Positions 1 through 5,335 of a stretch of 8,139 nucleotides of DNA are shown piece by piece. Each line of letters begins with the position of its first letter. Position 1 is the stretch's first letter. The stretch covers positions 1 through 8,139 of the forward strand of contig JASHQN010000006.1 of the NCBI GenBank assembly GCA_030039135.1, written 5' to 3'. The stretch comes from Thermoplasmata archaeon (GTDB lineage: Archaea; Thermoplasmatota; Thermoplasmata; Lutacidiplasmatales; UBA184). The notes beneath the pieces were generated by a model. It searched no databases. It saw only the letters and a program-made list of their open reading frames with translations, and was not told the origin of the DNA. A program made the position numbers and the translations under genes.

Positions 1-10
1 TTCTCTGACG

Positions 11-45
11 TGGCGGCGTATAACTCCAGTTATGCGACACCGCCA
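11..45. repeat. Long bulged stem-loop with AT-rich core
   Basis: Positions 17-25 (CGTATAACT) pair with 28-36 (AGTTATGCG) over nine base pairs including one G-T wobble, around a two-base centre CC. The core at 20-33 (ATAACT-CC-AGTTAT) is a perfect inverted repeat. After a three-base bulge (37-39) the stem continues as 12-16 (GGCGG) with 40-44 (CCGCC), then T11 with A45. This is the strongest secondary structure in the left part of the window. It could be a transcript-end hairpin of an upstream gene, an operator around a TATA element, or part of a structured RNA. The sequence alone does not decide. Confidence 0.5.
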
Positions 46-49
46 GCAC

Positions 50-91
50 GTCCGGCACAGCCGGACCCAGACGGGCAACTTCGGTCCTTTT
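50..91 (+). terminator. Possible hairpin plus T-run terminator for a gene to the left
   Basis: GTCCGG at 50-55 pairs with CCGGAC at 61-66 around a 5-base loop. Alternatively GGACC at 63-67 pairs with GGTCC at 83-87, directly before the only T-run nearby (TTTT, 88-91). A hairpin followed by T residues resembles an intrinsic terminator, and archaeal terminators are mainly T-rich runs. The T-run is short and no upstream gene is visible in the window, so the call is tentative. Confidence 0.22.
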
Positions 92-313
92 ACCCACCCC
101 TTTCGTGCACAGTCTCGCGGAACGAGCCTCTGAACGCTCGCAGGAGCGGTCTTGGCCGAACCGCCCGCCACCCGAGGCGGGCCCGCCCGCTCCGGACTCC
201 GGTCATGCCGCGATCGGTCCTACCACGTCAATTCAACGCGAGGACGACGGCCCGCTCGAGCGGTACGAGCTGATTGAGCACTTCAGTAGTAGCTGAAAAC
301 ACGTAACTCGCCT

Positions 314-424
314 TCACAAAGATGCCAGGAAGGGTTCTTGCATCGACTTCAGGGCGGAGCGGATCCCCCGCACGCGATCGGCTCTGACGCTCGAAGGGGT
401 CGGGTCGCCGGGCACCGATCCCAT
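314..424 (-). CDS. Candidate small protein, 36 residues, leaderless
   Basis: An ATG at 424 (minus strand) opens a 36-codon frame ending in TGA at 314-316. The product begins MGSVPGDPTPSS and ends with a basic, amphipathic-looking stretch (RADRVRGIRSALKSM) followed by QEPFLASL. I recognise no family. The case for a gene is its promoter. The minus strand carries TATA-like GTATATG at 451-457, about 30 bp before the ATG, the archaeal spacing for a leaderless or nearly leaderless transcript. A second AT-rich element lies at 440-446. An in-frame TAG at 431-433 precludes a longer start. Third codon positions are mostly G or C, like the real genes here, but at this length that is weak evidence. It could be chance. 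Confidence 0.3.
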   Translation of the reverse strand: MGSVPGDPTPSSVRADRVRGIRSALKSMQEPFLASL

Positions 425-437
425 CTTGGCCTAGTGT

Positions 438-461
438 TCATATGCATACTCATATACATGC
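438..461 (-). promoter_or_regulatory. AT-rich TATA-like patch made of two imperfect 12-bp repeats
   Basis: TCATATGCATAC (438-449) is followed directly by TCATATACATGC (450-461), matching at 10 of 12 positions. This is a conspicuous AT-rich island in GC-rich surroundings. Read on the minus strand, GTATATG at 451-457 lies about 30 bp upstream of the ATG at 424 and could serve as its TATA box. On the plus strand the same element would direct initiation near 480, where I see no good gene. Confidence 0.35.
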
Positions 462-700
462 CGACCGCAGCACCGGTCACGGTCTGATTTCGATCGTCCC
501 ACTGCGCCGAGCGACCGCTGCAGGTCCGAAACTCAGGCCGACAGAAGCTCGAGCGCGCCCGACGCAGGGCGCTGCGGAGGCAGGAAGCATGCCCGGGCCC
601 GAGAGATGGACGGATGCTCAGCCGAGTACATGACTCACTTGTCGTTCGATGAGCCACATCACCGATCGGGGGGAACCCGACGTCGGTCGCGAGCGGCTAG
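462..700. other. Intergenic region without a recognisable gene
   Basis: The short frames here on both strands translate to low-complexity Arg/Pro/Ala-rich sequence with no family resemblance. The only repeat noted is TGACTCAC at 631-638, which recurs in inverted form near the aminotransferase promoter. No RNA gene was recognised. Confidence 0.5.
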
Positions 701-708
701 CAATTTAA
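701..708 (+). promoter_or_regulatory. Probable TATA box of the aminotransferase gene
   Basis: CAATTTAA at 701-708 is the only AT-rich stretch just upstream of the gene. With usual archaeal spacing it would place transcription initiation near 730, leaving a leader of about 35 bases before the ATG at 766. The GTG at 712 lies only a few bases after this element, so it would be outside the transcript. This supports the ATG at 766 as the start. Confidence 0.45.
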
Positions 709-713
709 TGGGT

Positions 714-753
714 GAGTCACTTCGGATACTCCAGAGAGTCCGAGTCACCTCGG
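714..753 (+). repeat. Two near-identical 12-bp sites flanking the predicted transcription start
   Basis: GAGTCACTTCGG at 714-725 and GAGTCACCTCGG at 742-753 differ at one base, with start points 28 bp apart. They lie on either side of the predicted initiation point (near 730). An inverted copy of the core, GACTCAC, occurs at 632-638. The arrangement is what would be expected of a repressor operator, but no regulator is known from the window. Confidence 0.35.
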
Positions 754-765
754 AAGCAAGGGATC

Positions 766-1719
766 ATGCTGGCAACGGAGGGTCGGAAGGTCTGGATGGA
801 CGGACGTCTGGTCGATTTCGACGATGCCCGGGTCCATGTGCTGAATCACAGCCTGCACTACGGGGTCGCGCTGTTCGAGGGCATACGGGCCTATGAGACG
901 ACGCAGGGCGCGGCGATCTTCCGGCTTTCCGAGCACGTCGCGCGCTTGATCACCTCCGCACGGGTGTACCACATGACGATCCCGTACTCGGCGGAGGAGA
1001 TCGCTCGGGCCGTCGTCGACACCCAGGCGGCGAATGGCATCGTACCGTCGTACATCCGGCCGCTCGTCTATCGCAGCGAGCCCGCGCTCGGCGTAAAGAC
1101 GCTCAAGGGGAAAGTCTCGCTCGCGATCGCCGCGATCCCGGCGAAGAAGTACCTCGGCGCCGGCTCGGAGGACGGAGTCCGGGCAAAGATCTCGCCGTTC
1201 CGCAAGCCCCACTCGGACGCGGTGCCGTCGTTCGCGAAATCGGCGGGCAACTACATCAACAGCTACCTCGCCGGGATCGACGCGATGAACGATGGGTACG
1301 AGGAGGCGATCCTTCTCGACGTCAACGGGTACATCGCCGAAGGCACGGGGGAGAACGTGTTCCTCGTACGCCGGGGCAGGCTCTACACGCCGGGTCTCGA
1401 GTCCGATATCCTGCTCGGCGTCACTCGCGACGCCGTCATCCGGATCGCCGGTGACCTTGGGTATCCGGTCGTGGAGAAGCTCATCTCGGTGAACGAGCTC
1501 TTGACGGCCGACGAGGCGTTCTTCACCGGAACCTACGCCGAGATCGCGCCGATCAAGGAGGTCGGGCACTATACGATCGGCTCGCGCGCCCCGGGGCCGG
1601 TCACCTCGCAGATCATGGAGGCGTTCCGCCGGACCGTCCGCGGCGAGGAGTCGAAGTACCTCGACTGGCTGACTCCCGTTCCGGTGGGAGCTCGCGCCGC
1701 GGCGCGAGCTCGAAAGTAG
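766..1719 (+). CDS. ilvE: Branched-chain amino acid aminotransferase (class IV, PLP-dependent)
   Basis: Transfers the amino group between Val, Leu or Ile and 2-oxoglutarate, the last step of branched-chain amino acid synthesis, in the cytoplasm. The 317-residue product fits the family (about 300-310). Visible fold-type IV marks: HSLHYGVALFEGIRAY (28-43, with Arg41); YIRPLVYRSEPALGV (96-110, Arg98); the PLP Schiff-base lysine Lys158 in FAKSAGNYINS; EGTGENVF (Glu192); a phosphate-binding LLGVTRD near 216-222; and FTGTYAEIAPI near 253-263. The strong homology supports ilvE type over D-amino-acid transaminase or aminodeoxychorismate lyase, though members of this superfamily can differ in substrate. 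ATG 766 is preferred over an in-frame GTG at 712, because family similarity starts right after it and the TATA element lies at 701-708. No other ilv/leu gene is adjacent. The C-terminus (GARAAARARK) is encoded by a perfect palindrome. Confidence 0.93.
   Translation: MLATEGRKVWMDGRLVDFDDARVHVLNHSLHYGVALFEGIRAYETTQGAAIFRLSEHVARLITSARVYHMTIPYSAEEIARAVVDTQAANGIVPSYIRPLVYRSEPALGVKTLKGKVSLAIAAIPAKKYLGAGSEDGVRAKISPFRKPHSDAVPSFAKSAGNYINSYLAGIDAMNDGYEEAILLDVNGYIAEGTGENVFLVRRGRLYTPGLESDILLGVTRDAVIRIAGDLGYPVVEKLISVNELLTADEAFFTGTYAEIAPIKEVGHYTIGSRAPGPVTSQIMEAFRRTVRGEESKYLDWLTPVPVGARAAARARK
1688..1711. terminator. Perfect 24-bp palindrome at a convergent gene junction
   Basis: GAGCTCGCGCCG at 1688-1699 is followed immediately by its exact reverse complement at 1700-1711. 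It lies inside the last codons of the aminotransferase gene and begins 10 bases past the stop of the convergent VOC gene. Transcripts from either side would form a very stable GC-rich hairpin. There is no long T-run on either strand, so a classical intrinsic terminator is not shown. RNA 3'-end protection or blocking of read-through between the two genes is an inference. Confidence 0.4.
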
Positions 1720-1720
1720 G

Positions 1721-2155
1721 CTACTCGTCGTCCGAGGCGGGCGCCGGCGGTGGCGCAGGGTGCTCGCAGTTGTGCGAGTCGGGGTCCGGACGCCAGACGA
1801 GCTCGAGCCGGAGCCCGCCTGGGCCGCGGAGGAACAGCGAGCGAGAGTCGTTCCGCTCTTTCTCCCCCGTGATCACGACCCGGGCCCGTGCGACACGGTT
1901 CCGTAGTCCCGTCCACTCGCTGACCCGGAAGGCGATGTGGTCGACCAACGAGGGCGCCTCACCTTCCTTGAGATCGTGCAGCCCGAGGACCTGATCGCCG
2001 AAGAGCAGGTAGGTGTGGTCGGCCCCCTCGCCGATCACGTCCATCCCCATCTGCTCGACGAAGAAGCGTCGCATCTTCTCCCGGTCCTTGATCCGGATGT
2101 CGACGTGGTCGAATCCAACCAGTCCGAACTCTCGGGGGGCGGTGCGCGCGGGCAC
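1721..2155 (-). CDS. VOC-family (glyoxalase/bleomycin-resistance/dioxygenase fold) metalloprotein
   Basis: A 144-residue product with the two beta-alpha-beta-beta-beta modules of the vicinal oxygen chelate superfamily. Module one starts at FDHVDIRI (15-22) and module two at VDHIAFRV (71-78), ending in RLELVWRP (116-123). His17, His60, His73 and Glu118 fall at the positions of the usual metal tetrad, so a divalent-metal enzyme is likely. The family includes glyoxalase I, methylmalonyl-CoA epimerase, extradiol dioxygenases and resistance proteins, and the sequence does not pick a substrate. The start is a GTG at 2155 with no Shine-Dalgarno but a TATA element about 27 bp upstream, so it is probably leaderless. 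The tail after residue 123 is a Pro/Ala-rich acidic extension (ends APASDDE). It is divergent from tldD and convergent with ilvE, with stop codons one base apart. Confidence 0.85.
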   Translation of the reverse strand: MPARTAPREFGLVGFDHVDIRIKDREKMRRFFVEQMGMDVIGEGADHTYLLFGDQVLGLHDLKEGEAPSLVDHIAFRVSEWTGLRNRVARARVVITGEKERNDSRSLFLRGPGGLRLELVWRPDPDSHNCEHPAPPPAPASDDE

Positions 2156-2178
2156 GGCGTTCGGCCACCGCGCGGTCC

Positions 2179-2189
2179 TATATGTCTTT
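2179..2189 (-). promoter_or_regulatory. TATA/BRE-like promoter of the VOC gene
   Basis: On the minus strand the sequence reads AAAGACATATA. The purine-rich AAAGA (2185-2189) could be the BRE and CATATA (2179-2184) the TATA box. Its centre is about 27 bp upstream of the GTG at 2155, the spacing expected if transcription begins at the start codon. It is the only AT-rich element in this GC-rich divergent region. Confidence 0.55.
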
Positions 2190-2257
2190 AGGTCGGGATC
2201 GTGCGCGGGGGTCGAGCCATCGGCACCCCCCTCAAAACCGGCCCGCGCAGGGGCGCA

Positions 2258-2267
2258 GAGTTATGCT
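2258..2267 (+). promoter_or_regulatory. Weak TATA-like element upstream of tldD
   Basis: GAGTTATGCT is the best AT-containing stretch before the ATG at 2294, about 31 bp upstream, so transcription would start near 2290. No ribosome-binding sequence precedes the ATG (a run of G and C lies there), which agrees with a nearly leaderless transcript. The element is a poor match to a strong archaeal TATA box. Confidence 0.3.
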
Positions 2268-2293
2268 CCCGATGTAGCGTGGGGGGGCCCGCG

Positions 2294-3688
2294 ATGGCTG
2301 ACCTTCGTGAGCATGCCGACCTCGCCGCGCGCCTTCTGCGCCGCCTGGCCGAGCGAGCTTCCTTCGCGGAGGCGATGCTCCAGCGGGCCGCCGGCGAAAC
2401 GATCCATATCGATGCCAAATCCGTCCGGGCGTCGGTGTCGCCCCGACTGGCCGGACTCGTCGTTCGCGCCTGGGCGGGGACCCACTGGGTGGAGGGGGCC
2501 GCATCCTCGTTCGAGTCCGACGCGGTCGCCCGTCTCGGCGACGAGATCGCCGGCGGCCTCGCCGGGGCAGCCTCTACCTCGGCGCCCCCGGGAGAGTCCA
2601 GCACGACCGTCGGGGAGCGAGAGACCCAGGCTCATCACCCGATGCGCGACGTCGGTAGCGAGGACCTGATCGATATCGGTCGGGACCTCTACCGGTGGGC
2701 GACCTCCGTGCCGGGGATCCGGCTCGCGCAAGTCGGCGTCCTTTGGTCGGACGACGAGCGGCTCTACTTGAACACGGCCGGGGCCAACTGCCGTCAACTC
2801 GTGTCTCGCCCGCACGCGTACGCCGCCCCGATCGCGACCGAGAACGGACAGTCGAAGGTCTACCCGATCTTCGTGGGCGGGATCGGCGGTCGGGAGATCG
2901 TCGACCGGCTCTCGGAAGGGGACGTCGCAACGGCCTCCCGGGCCGCCCTCGAGCTGCTGCACGCGAAGGCCCCGCCAACGGGGTCCATGAACGTCGTGCT
3001 CGACCCGGGGACGACCGCCACCTTCGTACACGAGTCGTTCGGGCATGGGGCGGAAGCGGACCAGTTCGTCCGTGACCGGTCGTACCTCCGGCCCCTCCTC
3101 GGCCAATCGGTAGGACCCGAGACCCTCACGATCGTGGACGACGGCTCGATCTCGGACGGATGGGGCTCGGTCTACTTCGACGACGAGGGCCACCCCGGTC
3201 AGCGGACGGCCCTCATCGATCGCGGGCGGTTCGTAGGTGCGCTCTACGACCGCGAGAGCGCGGCGATGTTCGGCGCTCACGCGACCGGGAACACACGCCG
3301 CTCCGACTTCCTCGGCCGGACCTTCGTGCGGATGACGAACACGCTCTTGGAGCCCCAAGACTGGTCGGTCGAGGAGCTCGTGGAGGAGGCCCGCGACGGG
3401 GTGATGCTGGAGCACTGGGTCAGCGGTGTCGAGGATCCGCAGGGCGGCCAGATGCAGATCAAGGTCGCGACCGGTCACCGGATCGAGAACGGCCGCCTCG
3501 CGGAACGGGTCGGCTCGATGGCCCTCTCGGGCAAGGTGCTCCACTTCCTGCGGGACATCCGCGGCATCGGCCGGGCCCAGGAGTTCGGAATGACACCAGG
3601 GTTCTGCGGAAAAGGCCACAGCGACATGCTGCCCGTCGGCGACGGCGGCCCATACCTCCTCTCGCGCGCGGTGATCGGCCCCGCATGA
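2294..3688 (+). CDS. tldD: TldD-type zinc metalloprotease, catalytic subunit
   Basis: The 464-residue product is a complete TldD (family about 450-480). Its zinc-peptidase motif HESFGH occupies 246-251 (HExxxH, with Glu247 as catalytic base). The expected third ligand is Cys438 in the C-terminal GFCGKGHSD block, followed by PVGDGGPYLL. Bacterial TldD pairs with the inactive homologue TldE to form a heterodimer that cleaves unfolded peptides. It matures microcin B17 and degrades CcdA. The archaeal substrate is unknown. Other family landmarks are VVLDPGTTATFVHES (234-248), the DDEGHPGQRTALIDRG segment (296-311) and the NTRRSDFLGRTFVRMTN region (333-349). ATG 2294 is preferred to the GTG at 2201, because the extra 31 residues are low complexity and the TATA-like element lies just before 2294. 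tldE follows with a 4-base overlap. Confidence 0.95.
   Translation: MADLREHADLAARLLRRLAERASFAEAMLQRAAGETIHIDAKSVRASVSPRLAGLVVRAWAGTHWVEGAASSFESDAVARLGDEIAGGLAGAASTSAPPGESSTTVGERETQAHHPMRDVGSEDLIDIGRDLYRWATSVPGIRLAQVGVLWSDDERLYLNTAGANCRQLVSRPHAYAAPIATENGQSKVYPIFVGGIGGREIVDRLSEGDVATASRAALELLHAKAPPTGSMNVVLDPGTTATFVHESFGHGAEADQFVRDRSYLRPLLGQSVGPETLTIVDDGSISDGWGSVYFDDEGHPGQRTALIDRGRFVGALYDRESAAMFGAHATGNTRRSDFLGRTFVRMTNTLLEPQDWSVEELVEEARDGVMLEHWVSGVEDPQGGQMQIKVATGHRIENGRLAERVGSMALSGKVLHFLRDIRGIGRAQEFGMTPGFCGKGHSDMLPVGDGGPYLLSRAVIGPA
3670..3676 (+). promoter_or_regulatory. Archaeal-type ribosome-binding site for tldE
   Basis: GGTGATC lies inside the end of tldD, eight bases before the tldE ATG at 3685. 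It is complementary to the conserved 16S rRNA tail (GAUCACC), the strongest such site seen near any start in the window. Together with the ATGA overlap it indicates translation of tldE from the tldD transcript and fixes the tldE start. Confidence 0.75.
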
Positions 3689-5118
3689 CGGCGTCGACAT
3701 CCTCCTCGGACACCGCGTTTCGGGTCGCGGACCGATTGGCTCGAGTCCCCGGACCGTGGGACGTCTACGCGGTCCGCACCCGTCGCTACGAGGTCCATCT
3801 CGTACGCGGCCGGGTCGAGCTCGTGCGAGGGCCGATCGCGCTCGAGGGGTACGGCATCCGCCTTCTCCGGCCCCGCGCCGAGACCTTGGGCACGGGATTC
3901 CAGTCGTCCACGGACCTCTCGGAGGAGGGCATCGCCCGGGTCGTCGCCGACGCGGAGACCGTGGCCCGACACTCGGAGTTCCCGGCCCCGAAGGCGGAGC
4001 TACCCTCGTCGGGCCCCGCGGGCCCTTCTTTGGACATTCGCGATCCGGCGCTCTGGGATCGACCGCGCGAGACCCTCGACCGGTACGTGGCCGCTCTCGT
4101 CGCGGCGTTCGAGGGCGAGAAGGAAGTGACCGCGAGCTTCGGCTCGATCAAGGTTTCTCTCATGGAAACCTCGATCGCGAACTCGTCCGGCCTGCACGCC
4201 GCCTACTCCCACACGGGTGTCGAGACCGAGGTGGCGGTCCAGTCCTTTGGCGGCCCCGAAGGAGCGCCGCCGGGCGAGTACTGGGTGACCGCCGCAGAAC
4301 GTCGGCTAGAACCGGAGAAGCTCGGGAGCAAGGTGAGGGAGTGGGCGCGCATCGCGCGGGACGTGCGGCACGCGGAACCGCCGCCGAACGGCGAGATGCC
4401 GGTCGCCTTTCCCCCCGAGGTCCTTTCGGAGATCCTGCCGGCCGCGCTCTCCTTCAAGCTCAGTGGTCAGGCGCGGTTGCAGGACCTCGCTCCCACTCTC
4501 GGCACGAACGTCGGACCCCCGGACCTCGAGATCGCCGACGACGGGCTCGTCCCGTGGGCGACGGGGTCGAGTCCGATCGACGACGAGGGCGTCCCGCAGC
4601 GACGCCGCCAGCTGATTGGGCGCGGCGAAGTGGCCGAGCTGGTCTACGACGTGCTGCACGGGAACGCGCTGGGAGCGCGCTCGTCGGGCAGCGGCTTCCG
4701 GTCCGGGCGGGTGGCGTCCGCGTGGCTCAGCTTCACCCACCAACCGAACCCTTCCACGACCACGCTGACCTTACCGGGCGGCGGAGGAGGGCGAGACGAA
4801 GAGGTGGTCGAGGCGGCCGGCGACGGGATCTGGATCCAGCAGATCGGGTGGGCAAGTCCGGACCCGGTCAGCACCGCGTTCGGCGGGGAGATCCGTATCG
4901 GCTACCGCATCCGCGGGGGGAAGATCGCCGAGCCGATCCGAGGGGGCACCGTGGGAGGATACGCGATGGCTCCGGCCGGCCAGCCCTCGCTGCTCCGGGA
5001 CATTTCGGTGGTCGGGTCCGAGCCGCGGTTGTGCGGCTGCCTCGCGATGCCGACCTTGCTCGTTTCGGGCGTCTCGGTGGGCGGCGAGGGCGGGCCCCGC
5101 CCTACGGCTTCGCCGTAA
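3685..5118 (+). CDS. tldE: TldE/PmbA-type partner of TldD
   Basis: The 477-residue product is a PmbA/TldE-family protein. It has the same overall fold as TldD but lacks the HExxxH motif, as is normal for this subunit, which forms the other half of the heterodimeric protease. Recognisable family blocks are the region around IADDGLVPWATGSSPIDDEGVP (about 280-301; compare DDG...DxEGxP in PmbA), the following RRRQLIGRGEVAELVYD strand-turn segment, and the C-terminal MPTLLVSGVSVGG block. The ATG overlaps the tldD stop (ATGA) and has a strong GGTGATC site, so the two subunits are translationally coupled, as expected for a 1:1 complex. The C-terminal codons overlap the convergent zinc-ribbon gene by 17 bases. 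The middle part is more divergent than TldD, with long Gly/Pro-rich stretches. Confidence 0.9.
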   Translation: MTASTSSSDTAFRVADRLARVPGPWDVYAVRTRRYEVHLVRGRVELVRGPIALEGYGIRLLRPRAETLGTGFQSSTDLSEEGIARVVADAETVARHSEFPAPKAELPSSGPAGPSLDIRDPALWDRPRETLDRYVAALVAAFEGEKEVTASFGSIKVSLMETSIANSSGLHAAYSHTGVETEVAVQSFGGPEGAPPGEYWVTAAERRLEPEKLGSKVREWARIARDVRHAEPPPNGEMPVAFPPEVLSEILPAALSFKLSGQARLQDLAPTLGTNVGPPDLEIADDGLVPWATGSSPIDDEGVPQRRRQLIGRGEVAELVYDVLHGNALGARSSGSGFRSGRVASAWLSFTHQPNPSTTTLTLPGGGGGRDEEVVEAAGDGIWIQQIGWASPDPVSTAFGGEIRIGYRIRGGKIAEPIRGGTVGGYAMAPAGQPSLLRDISVVGSEPRLCGCLAMPTLLVSGVSVGGEGGPRPTASP

Positions 5119-5120
5119 GG
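5101..5120. terminator. Hairpin across overlapping convergent stop codons
   Basis: TACGGC at 5103-5108 pairs with GCCGTA at 5112-5117 around the loop TTC. CC (5101-5102) can pair with GG (5119-5120) past a single bulged A. The structure covers the stop codons of both tldE (TAA, 5116-5118) and the minus-strand zinc-ribbon gene (TAG, 5102-5104). It could define the 3' ends of both transcripts. No T-run follows on either strand, so termination is an inference. Confidence 0.4.
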
Positions 5121-5335
5121 TGCAGCAGGATCGTCCCGCAACTCGGGCATCGCTCGCCGGGAACGTTGGCGGAGTACGTGCCCCCAAACCCGGTGGGCAC
5201 GAGGACCTCAAGGTCGGTCGGGCGAAAGCGCGAGGCCTCGGCATGGTGCGACCAGAACAACCCGGAGCCGTTCGAGGTCGCCACGAAGCCCGCCTGGAGC
5301 GGCCCGCCACACTTAGGACACTTCGCCACCGCCAT
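5102..5335 (-). CDS. Small zinc-ribbon protein of unknown function
   Basis: The 77-residue product has two CxxC knuckles: Cys6/Cys9 in KCPKCGG and Cys63/Cys66 in RCPSCGT. They sit at the two ends, so the chain should fold back to bind one zinc ion. Between them lies GxF...GLFWSHHAE (16-33). The pattern CPxCG-(4)-G-(9)-W, with a closing CxxCG-x-I-L strand, resembles a widespread uncharacterised small-protein family annotated as a domain of unknown function (from memory, DUF6487 type). No enzymatic residue set is apparent, and nucleic-acid or protein binding is only a guess. The ATG at 5335 lacks a Shine-Dalgarno sequence. The AT-rich element at 5369-5380 would put initiation within about 10 bases of the ATG. 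The 3' end overlaps tldE on the other strand. Confidence 0.72.
   Translation of the reverse strand: MAVAKCPKCGGPLQAGFVATSNGSGLFWSHHAEASRFRPTDLEVLVPTGFGGTYSANVPGERCPSCGTILLHLTAKP

Larger units (their letters stand above)
1..313. other. Gene-free, hairpin-rich intergenic region
   Basis: No reading frame here gives a recognisable protein. The open frames are low-complexity Arg/Pro-rich translations with no steady third-position GC bias. The stretch is dense in inverted repeats: a long bulged stem at 11-45, and stems at 50-66, 123-140, 146-164 and 164-181. There are also 12-bp palindromes at 176-187 and 252-263. It may hold the 3' end or the promoter of a gene lying to the left, or a structured RNA. 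No tRNA T-loop consensus, rRNA segment or known RNA motif was seen. In GC-rich DNA 5-6 bp stems arise often by chance, so only the first stem is noteworthy alone. Confidence 0.5.

Noticed and set aside
10..273. 87-codon open frame at the left end
   Set aside because: It has no family resemblance and poor third-position GC bias, and it runs through several strong inverted repeats. There is no ribosome site or well-spaced TATA element.
442..633. Plus-strand frame starting MHTHIHAD
   Set aside because: The His-rich start merely reads the CATATG/ATACATG repeats, and the rest is Arg/Pro/Ala-rich with no family match. The TATA-like element is too close to this ATG.
712..765. Upstream GTG start for the aminotransferase (18 extra residues)
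   Set aside because: The TATA-like element at 701-708 is too close for this codon to lie on the transcript, and family similarity begins just after the ATG at 766.
745..1569. A 274-codon open frame antisense to the aminotransferase
   Set aside because: It is a GC-driven shadow of a gene with unambiguous PLP-enzyme motifs. The translation is Arg/Val/Asp-rich without a fold signature.
2201..2293. Upstream GTG start for tldD (31 extra residues)
   Set aside because: The extension is Gly/Arg/Pro-rich and unlike TldD N-termini. It would use up most of the divergent promoter region.
2261..3700. A 479-codon open frame antisense to tldD
   Set aside because: It lies entirely opposite a gene with clear family motifs. 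Its translation is low-complexity Arg/Asp/Val-rich with no recognisable domain, as expected from high-GC third positions mirrored on the other strand.
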